From contig NZ_CP012938.1 of NCBI RefSeq assembly GCF_001314995.1, positions 3,596,001 to 3,660,000 on the forward strand: a stretch of DNA of 64,000 nucleotides, in the 5' to 3' direction. Below, piece by piece: positions 1 through 11,900 of this stretch (the first letter of the stretch is position 1; the number at the start of each line of letters is the position of its first letter). A model generated the notes under the pieces. The model ran no database searches. It saw nothing but the letters and a program-made list of their open reading frames with translations, and was not told the origin of the DNA. The translations under genes and the position numbers were made by a program. Source of the DNA: Bacteroides ovatus (GTDB lineage Bacteria; Bacteroidota; Bacteroidia; Bacteroidales; Bacteroidaceae).

Positions 1-112
1 AGAGCACCAGTGAGGTACGAGGGGTTGACAAATGTATATTTTGGGCAGCCAGGTCTCCTGTTACAAACAAAAGCATAGTAAACAGGCAGATTCTAATCAG
101 GTTCTTCATCAT
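1..112 (-). CDS. Partial GH36-like alpha-galactosidase (N-terminus only)
   Basis: Thirty-seven codons run off the left edge of the window. They encode MMKNLIRICLF, a hydrophobic stretch and a signal peptidase I-like site ending in LAAQ, then IHLSTPRTSLVL. The signal peptide is directly visible. The IxTxxTSLVL pattern is how many GH36 alpha-galactosidases begin their N-terminal beta-sandwich, and a GH36 gene sits at this place in the known B. ovatus galactomannan locus, so GH36 is an inference from a short match plus context. If correct, the enzyme removes alpha-1,6-galactosyl side groups from galactomannan oligosaccharides in the periplasm. It starts 7 bases after the stop of the GH26 gene upstream, so it is in the same operon. 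A second in-frame ATG lies at 109. Confidence 0.6.
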   Translation of the reverse strand, partial: MMKNLIRICLFTMLLFVTGDLAAQNIHLSTPRTSLVL

Positions 113-118
113 GTTTCC

Positions 119-1219
119 TTATTTATAGAGTTCAAAATTGTCTCCGACAAACAATATTTTCGGAGACCGACTGAATTTCACAAAATCATCGGCAGATACT
201 TGTCCGGGATAGGGAGCATAATAATGAGTGGACTTTTCACGCGCATTACGCCAAACCAGTACATAACTGAGGGGATATTTCTCAATGACAGGCAACAGAG
301 TCCCTGTCCACCATAAAGAATCGGGAATGCCTTCCAATCCTGTTTCGGTCAGGGCAATAGGCTTATCGTGCTTCTTGCCCGCCTCGGTCAGAATCGTCAG
401 CATCTTGTTCAATTGCTTGATATACTGGGAACGTTCAAACTGATATACATCCGTACCGAGAACATCTATAATATCATCCCCCGGATAGCGTTCAAGATAT
501 TCCTCAACCGTATCAGATTCCATTCCCGGAGAGTAAGCTAACAGCACATTATTCACTCCCTTCAGACGCAAACGGTCATTAGTCATCCGCCAAAGGGTCT
601 TGTACTGTTCCGAAGAGCACAAATCCTTTCCCCACCAAAACCAGCTTCCGGTATGTTCATGCCAAGGGCGGAACACCACAGGAATGAGTACACCCTCCTT
701 TGTCTTCAGCGAAAGCAGGAAATCGGCCACACGGTCTATCCATTCGAGCATTTTCACATGGTTCTCTCCCCCTTGCATGACAGAAGCCACTACGGTGCTA
801 TCGGTCACATCCCATGAGTCACCGCCCGTTTTCGGATTACGTACATGCCAACTGAGCGAAATCATGCCGCCACGGGCATACTGCTCGATAATATATTCAC
901 GAAGATGCGCAAAGGATACTTTGTCAAGATTATGTGTTCCTCCGAGTTCAATCTCGCCCAAATCGAAAGACATCACCCCCGGATAGGCACCGCAGACACT
1001 TTTAACATCGCTACGACCCTTATCTCCTTCCCAACCTATTCCGTAAGCAGTATCATCATGATGACCGAAAAGGATGCCTTTCCGTTCCGCCTGTTTCAAG
1101 TTTTGCAACAAGGCAACTGTTTCCGGAGTTTTTTCACCGGTTTCTCCACTTCCGCTACATGCAGTCGGCAAGAGGAGGCAAAATATCGCATTAATAGTCA
1201 GAATAATATATTTCATCAT
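119..1219 (-). CDS. GH26 endo-beta-1,4-mannanase lipoprotein
   Basis: This is a 366-residue glycoside hydrolase family 26 enzyme, expected to cut the beta-1,4-mannan backbone. A lipoprotein signal ends at Cys21 (LPTAC). The TIM-barrel landmarks are present: RPWHEHTGSWFWWG with Glu188 as likely acid/base, and LTETG with Glu292 as likely nucleophile, both as in family 26 retaining enzymes. The length fits a single catalytic domain without a binding module. It follows a second GH26 gene by 17 bases and precedes the GH36-like gene. In related loci one GH26 acts at the surface and one in the periplasm; the sequence alone does not show which this is. The two GH26 enzymes differ strongly outside the active-site motifs, so they are not a recent duplication. 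Confidence 0.92.
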   Translation of the reverse strand: MMKYIILTINAIFCLLLPTACSGSGETGEKTPETVALLQNLKQAERKGILFGHHDDTAYGIGWEGDKGRSDVKSVCGAYPGVMSFDLGEIELGGTHNLDKVSFAHLREYIIEQYARGGMISLSWHVRNPKTGGDSWDVTDSTVVASVMQGGENHVKMLEWIDRVADFLLSLKTKEGVLIPVVFRPWHEHTGSWFWWGKDLCSSEQYKTLWRMTNDRLRLKGVNNVLLAYSPGMESDTVEEYLERYPGDDIIDVLGTDVYQFERSQYIKQLNKMLTILTEAGKKHDKPIALTETGLEGIPDSLWWTGTLLPVIEKYPLSYVLVWRNAREKSTHYYAPYPGQVSADDFVKFSRSPKILFVGDNFELYK

Positions 1220-1236
1220 AAAAGTTGAATAGTCTG

Positions 1237-2328
<1,092 letters not shown>

Positions 2329-2338
2329 CTATAATCAT

Positions 2339-3514
2339 TTACCGGATTTTCTTCTCAATACGGATATTGGCGAAACTGTGGTCTACGTTCCAATCCGAAT
2401 TAGGTTGGAGAATGAATGACAACCCTGTCCATCCTTCCGAGAAAGCATTACCCGACACGGTCTGCAAATCAATCGAAACAGTACACCACTTCCCGTAAGT
2501 ATTGAAACTGCCATTCGCAGAAGGATTCCACGGATAATTGCCATTATTAAGCTGAATCAGATAGCCATATCCAGCCGAATCGTAGAACGGATGTCCCGTA
2601 GGAGAGTAAACCTCAAACTTAAAATTGTAATCGGCAGGAGCTGCCGCCACATCAGCCGGACAGTTGAATCCTCCGCAAACAAGATTCGTCCAATTCCAGG
2701 CACCATAACTGCCGGTTACCCTAAAATAAGGTCCATAGAGAATTTCGGGCTCATTGTCGCCTGCTTCATTGATGATAAGTTCTTTGCCTGCCCAGAGTCC
2801 GTAATCATCAGGATGAGAAAGGTTCCAGATAATCGCATCCGTCATACGATAAGGGATTTTTTCGGTATGTGCAACAGAACCCGCTCCCATATAACTCACT
2901 TCGATGACAGAGTTATCCTGAGCATCTTCAGGAATGACAACTGACATATATTTGTCCGAGATGGAATCTACCTCAAGCTCGACACCATTCATTTTGACAG
3001 TAGAAGTGGAATTCGCGCCTCCGAACCCATAGAGGTCGAAGTATTTACCTTTCAGCTGTACAGATGTGCCGGGAAGAGCAAACTCATTATATAGACCGTC
3101 CACCTGAACCAAGGGTACAGACACCGTGAAATCATAAGTGGTACTTCCCAACTCCGTTTCATAATAGAGCTTATTATTCACTTCCAACGGAATCTGACGG
3201 GGAATGGGAAGATAGGCACTGCTGGCAGTCGCATATACCTCACCGACAGGAAGTTCAACATCATTGAACATCACTTTCCTCACACGGCTTAAATTGGAAC
3301 CGTCGAGTACAATCATCTGCTCCAGATTTCCGTCAGTGATTGGCAACAATTTATCCCTGTCTTTGGAGTCATACACAGCGTCAATAACGGGGGCACCGCT
3401 TGACGCCATTTCGTCATCATAATTATCATTATAGGTCACTATGTCCTGACAAGCACCAAAGCTCAACGCCATACAGCACATAAGAGTTATGGATTTGAAA
3501 GATAATCTTTTCAT
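2339..3514 (-). CDS. Surface glycan-binding lipoprotein, IPT/TIG fold
   Basis: This 391-residue lipoprotein (LSFGAC, Cys22, then QDIVTYNDNYDDE) sits directly after susD, where PULs place their surface glycan-binding protein. The N-terminal half has IPT/TIG-like beta-sandwich segments, for example MIVLDGSNLSRVRKVMFND and VQLKGKYFDLYGFGG. The C-terminal half, with aromatic stretches such as GSYGAWNWTN and PFYDSAGYGY, looks like the terminal carbohydrate-binding domain of xyloglucan/mannan SGBPs. No catalytic motif is visible. Expected role: capture mannan at the cell surface and pass it to the GH26 enzymes and SusCD. The family assignment comes from position, lipobox and fold pattern; the exact ligand is inference. 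Confidence 0.8.
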   Translation of the reverse strand: MKRLSFKSITLMCCMALSFGACQDIVTYNDNYDDEMASSGAPVIDAVYDSKDRDKLLPITDGNLEQMIVLDGSNLSRVRKVMFNDVELPVGEVYATASSAYLPIPRQIPLEVNNKLYYETELGSTTYDFTVSVPLVQVDGLYNEFALPGTSVQLKGKYFDLYGFGGANSTSTVKMNGVELEVDSISDKYMSVVIPEDAQDNSVIEVSYMGAGSVAHTEKIPYRMTDAIIWNLSHPDDYGLWAGKELIINEAGDNEPEILYGPYFRVTGSYGAWNWTNLVCGGFNCPADVAAAPADYNFKFEVYSPTGHPFYDSAGYGYLIQLNNGNYPWNPSANGSFNTYGKWCTVSIDLQTVSGNAFSEGWTGLSFILQPNSDWNVDHSFANIRIEKKIR

Positions 3515-3564
3515 GAAATATTGATTTTAAATTTCTGACTTTATTCTAGAATAGGGAAGGCACT

Positions 3565-5376
3565 TTAACTCCAACCCGGATTATTGCTGTCAATCGCTTC
3601 ATTAGTAGAAACCTCATCAGAAGGCAATGGAAAGAGCAAATGACGCTGTTCACGATGTTTGTTCACACCGGCTTCATCGTAGTGGGTTTGAGAACCGTCC
3701 TTGTTGATTCCGCCGATAGAGTTCATCACTTCCACATAGATTCCCCAACGAATCAAATCCCATCGCCTGTCTCCTTCCAGCGCAAGTTCTTTGGCACGTT
3801 CTTCAAAAATGGCGGAACGCAGGGCTTGTTTGGAAGCAATGGCTCCATCACCGGAACTTGATGCAAGAGTGGCATTCGAACGGATACGTACCCTATTCAA
3901 TGCACTGATAGCCTCCGAAGATACTCCATTATCCAATTCACATTTCGCTTCTGCGTAAATCAGCACGATGTCAGCCAGACGAAGGAAAGGCCAGTAGGCA
4001 TCCGATTTTTTCTGTGTGGCGTCTGTAACGTCTGCATATTTGTTGGTGAATGCCAGACACTCGTTCGATACGTTAAAGTAATAGTTACGTCCGTCGTTGT
4101 AGGGAGCTTCCGGTTCTGCCACATAATTTCCGTTAGCATCATAGCCTGTGGCCTTCAGCACGTACTCCGGCGTATTCGGATAGAAAAAGCCGCTCTTCGG
4201 TTTTCCCTCTTCGTCCTGATAGCTTACTATAAAACGATGTTTCACTCCTTGTGTGACACGGTAATCCTGAGAGGTGAACAGAGTATACCAGTGATAACGG
4301 TTGCCGATATACAGACCGCTGGCCACTACACCGCGTCCATTGTCAATCCCATTGTACCATTCAAAGATACTGTTTCCATAAAGTTCATCACCGTTGGCAC
4401 CTTGCAAGGCAAACAGATGTTCGGTACTTTGCCCCAGTCCGGAACGCTTCCACAGTTGGTCATAAGGAAGCAGGTCATGGCTGCCGTAGTTGTTGTCCGG
4501 AGTAGGATAGAGCAGATATCCCGCCCATTTGGCAGCTTTTTCATAGCAATCCCTCCAATCGAAACTCTCGTAACCTTTCACCTGAGTCTTTACAAACTCC
4601 CGCCTTACAGGCATATCCAAGACTTTATCGTCACCATTGTATGAATAAGACGAACCGGTCATCACTGTCATTTTCTCACCTGCAGGAAGTGCACCGGAAG
4701 CCATGGTTGCATATACTTTAGCGAGCAGTCCGACAGCTGTTCCTGCACATACATGTCCTGTCTGATACTCCGCATCCGTATTCTTATAAAGACGGGGAAT
4801 GGCTTCCTCTTCCAAAAGACGAACTATTTCAGCATAGACATCGGCTATCGGACGGCGAGGATTGTTGTATCCCGTCCCGTCCGTGACAGCCCTGTCAAAC
4901 AACGGGATCTCACCATACGCCTTTACCAGCATAAAATAGGCAAAAGCCTTTTGGAAATACACCTCACCCAGACCGTTCGTCTTTACCCGTTCATCGGCAC
5001 CCGTGATTGCATTGATATATTTAATAGCCACATTAGCGCGATTAATCAAGTTATAGCAACCCTTCCAAATGGTATTGGTCACATCATCTCCCTGATAATT
5101 GCCGGCACCTGCATTGCTGAATGCCCAGTCAGGGCCGGAAGCATAGTCACAGTCCATATCAAGCACGCGGGGGAAATTCCCCCAACGGAACATATCGTCC
5201 GCCCATTTACTGTACACGCCGGTCACCCATTGGCTGACTGCAGCATCATCGTTGCCCACCTCTTCCGGGCCCACAAAAGAATATGGCTTTTCGCTCAAGA
5301 AATCCTGGCAAGCGGAGAAAGTTGTCATGCCTGCTAAAGAAAGAGATAACAGGATATATATTTTTTTCAGTTTCAT
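3565..5376 (-). CDS. SusD/RagB-family starch-binding-like outer-membrane lipoprotein
   Basis: This 603-residue SusD-like protein forms the lid of the SusCD import complex. The signal peptide ends in the lipobox FSAC (Cys23), followed by QDFLSEKPYSF, the standard SusD opening. The NRANVAIKYI and YFQKAFAYFMLVKAYGEIPLF helices are the SusD TPR-like region. The C-terminal signatures FLRLADIVLIYAEAKCEL and LALEGDRRWDLIRWG are typical of the RagB/SusD domain. It ends in PSDEVSTNEAIDSNNPGW, the usual family tail. It follows susC by 26 bases. Expected ligand is galactomannan oligosaccharide, from operon context. Confidence 0.95.
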   Translation of the reverse strand: MKLKKIYILLSLSLAGMTTFSACQDFLSEKPYSFVGPEEVGNDDAAVSQWVTGVYSKWADDMFRWGNFPRVLDMDCDYASGPDWAFSNAGAGNYQGDDVTNTIWKGCYNLINRANVAIKYINAITGADERVKTNGLGEVYFQKAFAYFMLVKAYGEIPLFDRAVTDGTGYNNPRRPIADVYAEIVRLLEEEAIPRLYKNTDAEYQTGHVCAGTAVGLLAKVYATMASGALPAGEKMTVMTGSSYSYNGDDKVLDMPVRREFVKTQVKGYESFDWRDCYEKAAKWAGYLLYPTPDNNYGSHDLLPYDQLWKRSGLGQSTEHLFALQGANGDELYGNSIFEWYNGIDNGRGVVASGLYIGNRYHWYTLFTSQDYRVTQGVKHRFIVSYQDEEGKPKSGFFYPNTPEYVLKATGYDANGNYVAEPEAPYNDGRNYYFNVSNECLAFTNKYADVTDATQKKSDAYWPFLRLADIVLIYAEAKCELDNGVSSEAISALNRVRIRSNATLASSSGDGAIASKQALRSAIFEERAKELALEGDRRWDLIRWGIYVEVMNSIGGINKDGSQTHYDEAGVNKHREQRHLLFPLPSDEVSTNEAIDSNNPGWS

Positions 5377-5402
5377 GGAGTTACATTTAATTGTTTATCA
5401 TC

Positions 5403-8400
5403 TTAAAAATCTACTTTTATGCCCAATGAGAATGTGCGGCTGCTGGGATAGGAATACACATCAACACCACGCCGGGAGGCATCCGAACCGAAAGCATTCA
5501 CTTCGGGGTCGAACCAGCTATAGCCGGTAATGGTGAAGAGATTGGTTGCGCTGGCATACACATTGACATTGCTGATACCTTTGAAATTAGGTTTCCAGAC
5601 ATACCCGATATTCAAGCTTTTCAGCTTCAAGTAAGAGCCGTCTTCTACATAACGGTTAGAGATAAGCATATTACGTTCGTAGCCCGAAACGGCTTTCGGC
5701 CACTTTGCCTGGGCGGCATTGGCTTCTGTCCAGCGGGTATTATAGGCTTCATGGGTGATATTACCCACATTCCCCATCTTCATATCCATCAGGTTGCCAT
5801 TGAAAATGTCGTTTCCCTGACTTCCTTGCAGGAAAAAGCTCAATGTAACGCCCTTCCACTCGAAGTTGCTGGTAAGTCCATAAACAAAATCAGGATTCGT
5901 ATCTCCGATAATCACCCGGTCGGCCGAAGTAATATCGGGATTATCATCAAAGTTCCTGTATTTTATTTCACCAATCATACCGGCGCCTTTTGCGCGGATA
6001 TCTGCACTGGGCGAAGCCATCACCTCTGCCAGATTATCATAGAATCCATCTTCTACATAACCATATATAGCCCCGATAGGACAACCGTTGCGCTGTATGA
6101 ACACCTCATCAGCCGAACTCCATAATTTCTGCGCAAACTGGTCTGCTTTCAGTCCGCCAATCCTGTTGCGGTTGAACGAGATATTCGCATCGATATTCCA
6201 TTTCAGCGGTGTATTCTGCAACACATAGAACTTACCGGTCAGTTCAAGCCCTTCATTAGTGATGTGTCCGCTATTGACCATCATGCTACCGAAGCCGGTA
6301 CTTGAAGGGATTTTCACATCCTGAAGCAAATCGCGTGTTTTCTTATGATAATAATCCACCGTCAGGTTAATACGGTTATTCAAGAATCCCATATCAATTC
6401 CCACATTATATTGGGCAGTCGTCTCCCAGCGCAAGTCATCGGAAACCGGGCCTCTCCAGTCCACTTCGGCAAAGCCGCTGTTGATAGCCCCGCCAAAAGG
6501 ATAGTTTGCCATATTAAGCATTGGCAGCGTACGATAACTTCCGATACCTTGGTTACCCGTTTCACCATAACTCAGGCGCAACTTCAAGTTACTGAATATC
6601 CCCAAATCTTTGATAAACTTCTCTTCCGACATACGCCATGCAACAGCTCCAGAAAGGAAACTAGCCCACTTGTTCTTATCGGTAAACTTACTCGAACCGT
6701 CAGCACGACAGGATGCAGTAAGGATATATTTATCCATGAGAGTGTAATTGACACGTGCCAGGAATGAAGCTAAAGCTGCATCTCCCCTGTCAGACCTCAA
6801 TTTGCCCGGATTAGCTCCCAAACTCATATCGAAATCCTGAGTGATGTCGTTGGGAAATCCCGTGGCCGACATTGCTTTGCTTCCCCAACTGGATTTCTCT
6901 GCCGTAAAACCTGCCACCGCATTAACGCTATGGATACCGAACGTCTTATCGAACGTCAGCAGTGATTCGGCGGTGATTCCCAACCACCAGTTGCTTGACT
7001 GTTCGGCCTTGCCATTGATATTAGTAGTGGACGAACCTTCCTGCGTTTCGCGGCCATAGTACATGCCACGGTCATTGTTAGTATAACTGATACCCAAATT
7101 CTGTCTGAACTTCAGAAAAGACAAAAGTTTAACCTCCATATAGCTTGAATTGAACACATTTATGCTGCGCAAATTATCTTTTGTGTTGGTTATATAAGCC
7201 AACGGATTAGATGCAAGCCAGCTCAATTCACCAGTTTCCGCCTTATTCTTCTGCGGATCATACGTCGAGGGAAACACCAATGCAGAACGGATAACACCAC
7301 AATCAGAAGAGTTGGTCTTCGAGAAATCCGTATCAGTATGTGTGAAACTGGTATTCATGCCCATTTCCAACCATTTGGTTATATACCTGCCTATATTGGA
7401 ACGTAATGAATAACGGGTAAAACCGGAATTCTTGATGATACCGTCCTGTTTGAGGAAATTACCGGAGAATGAGTGCCAACCCTTGTCCGAACCGCCCGAT
7501 ACACTGATATTATATTCCTGCGAAAAGCCGTTCTGATAAATCAAATCCTGCCAGTCGGCCACCCCCACATAGGAAATGTTACCATATTCATCTACATAAT
7601 CACCCGGTCGGAGGAAGTCTTCCGGTGCCGGCAGGTATTTGCCAGCAGAAGTATCGTTTCCGCCACCCGGCAAGGCCGGATATTCCCAAGCCCCGGGATA
7701 CGGCAGCTTGCCATAAGGTTTATTACTATATTTATAATCATTAAGCACTTGTTCGTTTTGATAATTGGCATAAGTGAATGCGTCGAGCACATCCATACGT
7801 TTCGCTATCTTCGAGAATGTAAAGTTGGCACTGAATTCCACCTTTTCATTTCCCTTCTCACCTCGTTTGGTGGTTATGATAACAACCCCGTTCGCCCCAC
7901 GGGAACCATATATGGCAGTCGCGGAAGCATCTTTCAAGACATCAATACTCTGAATGTCGTGCGGATTGATAAATGCCAATGGGTTTGATTTATTCTGACT
8001 GTTATTTGTGTCACTGGCTGGGGTATCTCCCGTATCAAACGGCACGCCGTCTACAATATAAAGAGGTTGTGAGTTGGTAGAGAAAGAGTTCGTACCGCGA
8101 ATCTGAATACTGATGCCGCCCCCCGGAGCGCCGTCACTCTGATTCACCTGCACACCGGCAATCTTGCCCGCCAACCCCTTACTCAAATCAGTAGGATTGC
8201 CTTTCATCAGGTCGTCACTTTTTATCTGCGAAACGGCACCGCTCAAATCACGTTTCTTCATTGTACCATAACCCACTACGACAACCTCGTCCAGCAGTTC
8301 CGCATCATCCTTAAGAACAACAGTCACCTGGGCCTGTCCGTTCTTTAAGGATACTTCCTGCTGCTTATAGCCAATAAAGCTGACCTGTAAAACCGCCCCT

Positions 8401-8651
8401 TGCGAAACGGTTAATGTAAAATCACCGTTCAAATCAGTGATAGTTCCGTTTGTCGTACCTTTCTGTACTACATTTGCACCAATCACCGGTTCTCCCGAAG
8501 CATCCGTCACCCGTCCTTTTATTTTAACGGATTGCTGTTGTATCATTGCTGTCGTGTCGGCAGACGCATTAGCGGGAAGAGGAACACCACTAACCAGAGA
8601 TGCCAAGCAGAGCCCTGTGATAAATACTGTTTTTCTGGATTTTAGATTCAT
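5403..8651 (-). CDS. SusC/RagA-family TonB-dependent outer-membrane transporter
   Basis: This is a TonB-dependent oligosaccharide importer of about 1082 residues. I chose the ATG at 8651 (MNLKSRKTVFITG) because it begins a clean signal peptide; the open frame extends 32 codons further upstream without one. After the signal come a carboxypeptidase-regulatory-like domain (VKIKGRVTDASGEPVIGANV, about residues 40-115), the DEVVVVGYGTMKK segment that leads into the plug, the plug motif GLAGKIAGVQVNQSDG, ASATAIYGSRGANGV, and a long beta-barrel ending in SLGIKVDF with terminal Phe. There is no STN domain, consistent with HTCS rather than ECF control. It is first gene of the mannan operon, divergent from the HTCS gene, and should import galactomannan oligosaccharides across the outer membrane. 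Confidence 0.95.
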   Translation of the reverse strand: MNLKSRKTVFITGLCLASLVSGVPLPANASADTTAMIQQQSVKIKGRVTDASGEPVIGANVVQKGTTNGTITDLNGDFTLTVSQGAVLQVSFIGYKQQEVSLKNGQAQVTVVLKDDAELLDEVVVVGYGTMKKRDLSGAVSQIKSDDLMKGNPTDLSKGLAGKIAGVQVNQSDGAPGGGISIQIRGTNSFSTNSQPLYIVDGVPFDTGDTPASDTNNSQNKSNPLAFINPHDIQSIDVLKDASATAIYGSRGANGVVIITTKRGEKGNEKVEFSANFTFSKIAKRMDVLDAFTYANYQNEQVLNDYKYSNKPYGKLPYPGAWEYPALPGGGNDTSAGKYLPAPEDFLRPGDYVDEYGNISYVGVADWQDLIYQNGFSQEYNISVSGGSDKGWHSFSGNFLKQDGIIKNSGFTRYSLRSNIGRYITKWLEMGMNTSFTHTDTDFSKTNSSDCGVIRSALVFPSTYDPQKNKAETGELSWLASNPLAYITNTKDNLRSINVFNSSYMEVKLLSFLKFRQNLGISYTNNDRGMYYGRETQEGSSTTNINGKAEQSSNWWLGITAESLLTFDKTFGIHSVNAVAGFTAEKSSWGSKAMSATGFPNDITQDFDMSLGANPGKLRSDRGDAALASFLARVNYTLMDKYILTASCRADGSSKFTDKNKWASFLSGAVAWRMSEEKFIKDLGIFSNLKLRLSYGETGNQGIGSYRTLPMLNMANYPFGGAINSGFAEVDWRGPVSDDLRWETTAQYNVGIDMGFLNNRINLTVDYYHKKTRDLLQDVKIPSSTGFGSMMVNSGHITNEGLELTGKFYVLQNTPLKWNIDANISFNRNRIGGLKADQFAQKLWSSADEVFIQRNGCPIGAIYGYVEDGFYDNLAEVMASPSADIRAKGAGMIGEIKYRNFDDNPDITSADRVIIGDTNPDFVYGLTSNFEWKGVTLSFFLQGSQGNDIFNGNLMDMKMGNVGNITHEAYNTRWTEANAAQAKWPKAVSGYERNMLISNRYVEDGSYLKLKSLNIGYVWKPNFKGISNVNVYASATNLFTITGYSWFDPEVNAFGSDASRRGVDVYSYPSSRTFSLGIKVDF

Positions 8652-8905
8652 AATATAAATATTTGATAGGTTTTTATTCTGTCGATTTAAGGACTTCCTT
8701 TTGACTGTGGCAAATGTACGAATAAAAAAGTACCGCCTATTTCTCATTTGATTTTCAAACTATCCGAATTGTATCCCGACCGGAGAATAATCGATTCGGG
8801 ATAGAAAAAGATACAAAAGACACATATCTTCCCCTAAAATGATACATTCGGGATAAGGGATTTATGAACGGAATTCTTAACTTAGCAACGTGAAAAGATA
8901 CAATT
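8652..8905. promoter_or_regulatory. Divergent susC/HTCS control region with TCGGGATA repeats
   Basis: This 254-base gap separates the two divergent units. The octamer TCGGGATA occurs as TATCCCGA at 8772-8779 (inverted), and directly at 8796-8803 and 8848-8855, the direct copies 52 bases apart. The inverted pair is separated by 16 bases. A related TATCCGAA lies just before the first copy. AGATACAA also occurs twice. Repeated half-sites of this kind suit binding of the dimeric AraC-type domain of the HTCS. That these are its operator is inference. Confidence 0.5.
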
Positions 8906-11900
8906 ATGAAAAGACACTTACGAATTCCTTTGTTTCTTCTTATCTCCTTGCTGAATAGCCTGGCATCATACGCTTCAAACGAAATGAGTTTTCACCAGCT
9001 GGGAGTAAAAACAGGCATGTCCGACAATTATATTCAGGCGATAGAACGGGATAAATATGGGTTCATGTGGTTTGCTACCCGTGATGGCCTGAACCGCTAT
9101 GACGGGTATCATTTCAAGACTTATACCACCCTCCGGCAAGGAGCTTACAACAATAGCGTAGAATGGGTAGCAGAAGATGCAGCAGGCAATATATGGATAA
9201 AAACTCCGGTTAACTATTGTTTTTATGACCGTGAAATGGACGAACTGGATAACAGAACGGAGCTTCTTCTGCACAAGATAGGTATCTTTGAAAGCCCCAG
9301 GCAATTATTCATAGATGACGACAAGAACCTGTGGTGTGTTGCAGACAACACATTGTATTACTACATCTTCTCCGATGAAACGCTGTACAAACAGTCACTT
9401 CCGGGCAGCGTAAACATTGCCGACATGGCATGCCGCAACAAAAGATGTTACATTCTCATGACCGATGGAAATGTAATTAACATAGACTGGATGCATAAAT
9501 CCATAACCAAACTGTTTCATACGGAAATACATACCACTTATGTGCCTCACATTTATCTGGACTTTTCTTCCCAGCTTTGGGTGTACGCCCCGCACAGCGC
9601 GGATGTCAAATGTTATTCTCTGACAGAAAACAACTGGATTGACTTTGCCGCCCGAACGGAACTCAGTAGAGAACGAACCATGATTACCACAATAACCGAC
9701 GACGGCAAAGGGAATATCTGGATAGGAACCGATGGCAGAGGAATATTCATATGCCCGTATGATAAAGAAAAGGGCAAGGTGACGCGTCTATTCAAGGATG
9801 TCGACAAATTATATTCCCTGCCGGACAATCACGTGACCTATATCTATAAGGACAACCGCGACGTGATATGGATAGGAACCGGCAAACAGGGCGTAGCCTA
9901 TTCAGGTTTGAACAATCTGATATTCGAAAACCATTATTGTCCCCAACTGGAGGATGTCAGTTGTTTCTACGAAGACGGAGAGGGCAAACTATGGCTGGGA
10001 TTTGACGGTGAAGGCATAGCCAGTTACGACAAGGATAAAAACACCTATACTTATTATAAATCAAAGAACAAAGAAATTCCTTCCGACTTGATTGTTTGTT
10101 CTTTCCATGACAACAAAGGCAGAGTGTGGTGGGGAAGTTTCGGCGGTGGAGCGTTTTATTATCAGAACGGCCAGTTCACTCCGCTCAAAGCGGCGGAAAA
10201 TAATCCGGTGGAACTGCCTCAATACATACGTCGTATCACACAGGATAATGCCGGTAACTTATGGTTTGCCACTTACTCGCAAGGACTCTACTGCCTGGAA
10301 CCTTCCGGAATGCTCAAAGATTATACAATGAGTAATTCAACTTTACTGACCAATTACATTGCCGACCTGGCATATGTTGATGGTCATTCTCTTTATGTGG
10401 CTACCAGTTCCGGAGTGTACCACATGAATACTTCCACCCGGGAAATGACGATATTGGAACAAACTGCCGACGGTGAAGAAGTGATACAAGATAAGTTCGC
10501 CAATTGCATCTATCAAGATTCACGCGGACTACTATGGATAGGCGGACGGAAAGGGGTCAATGTGTATAGCCCGAAGCAAAATAAGTTAATCAATTTGAAT
10601 ACCGCAAACGGTGTTTCCCATTCATATATACGTGCCATTATCGAAGATGCATCTCACAATATGTGGCTCACTACAGACCATGGCATCACCCACGTGGAAG
10701 TAGTGGAATCCGATGCTACCAGTATGCCCGACTTCCGTTGCCACCCTTATTATGAAGAGGATGGAATCGGTAACCTTACTTTCAATAATTTTTCAATCTT
10801 CTGCAATCACAGGAATGAAGTAATTGCCGGAGGCGGAGGAGGATACGTAAAAATTATCCCACGCGGCAATGACTTGTTTTACTTCGACCGCCAAGTAATA
10901 TTCACCGACTTATATATTGATAATGAGTGTGTCAATGCAAACAGGCCCGCACACAACGGACGTATCATTCTCACAAAGAACATCCAGTTGCTTAACAACC
11001 TCAACCTGAACTATTCAGACAACAGTTTTGCTGTGGAAGTCTCGGCTATGGACTATGGCAATCTGCACAAGCTACAATACGAATACAGACTCAATAAAAA
11101 CGAAGAATGGACAAAGCTGGAGGGAAACCGGATTTATTTCAATAAACTGGCTCCCGGAACTTATCAACTTCAAGTACGGGTAATGAAGGTTCATGATTAT
11201 GAAAACGATGCAAGTGCTACACTTTCCATCAATGTGTATCCGCCATTCTGGCTTTCTAATATAGCTTATAGCATCTATGCATTACTGTTGGTGAGTGCCA
11301 TATCACTTATCTTTATCCACATGAAACGGAAACACCGTCGATTATTGCTTCAACAAAAACGTGATATGGAAACGGTGCAGCAGCATGAAATTGACGAAGC
11401 CAAATTACGCTTTTTCACTAATGTAAGCCATGACCTGCGCACTCCTTTGTCACTTATCATCACTCCTCTTGAGCAAATATTGGCTACTAATACGGCACAA
11501 GACATAAAAAAGGAATTGAAGTTGATTCATCGCAATGCATTGGCACTCCTGGACGTTATCAACCAACTGCTTGATTTACGTCGGCTGGATAATGGTAAAG
11601 CCCAACTCAATCCTTCCCACGGTGATTTGGCAGATTTCATCAAAGAAGTATGTGATTCTTTCTATTCGTACGGCGACAAAAAGAATATTGCCTTCAGCCT
11701 TTCATTGAAAACCGATAATCTGGAAACAGACTTTGATAAGAATAAAATGCAGCGCATAATGCTTAATCTATTATCGAACGCATTCAAATACAACGTGAAT
11801 CACGGAAGCGTGAACGTAGTGCTGGATCGTATCATAAAAGATGAAAGAGAATATGCCTGCATCCAAGTGGCGGATACCGGAATCGGGATACGTGAAGAAA

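Noticed and set aside
5403..8747. Upstream start of the first susC at 8747
   Set aside because: The extra 32 residues are basic and not a signal peptide; the ATG at 8651 starts a proper one.
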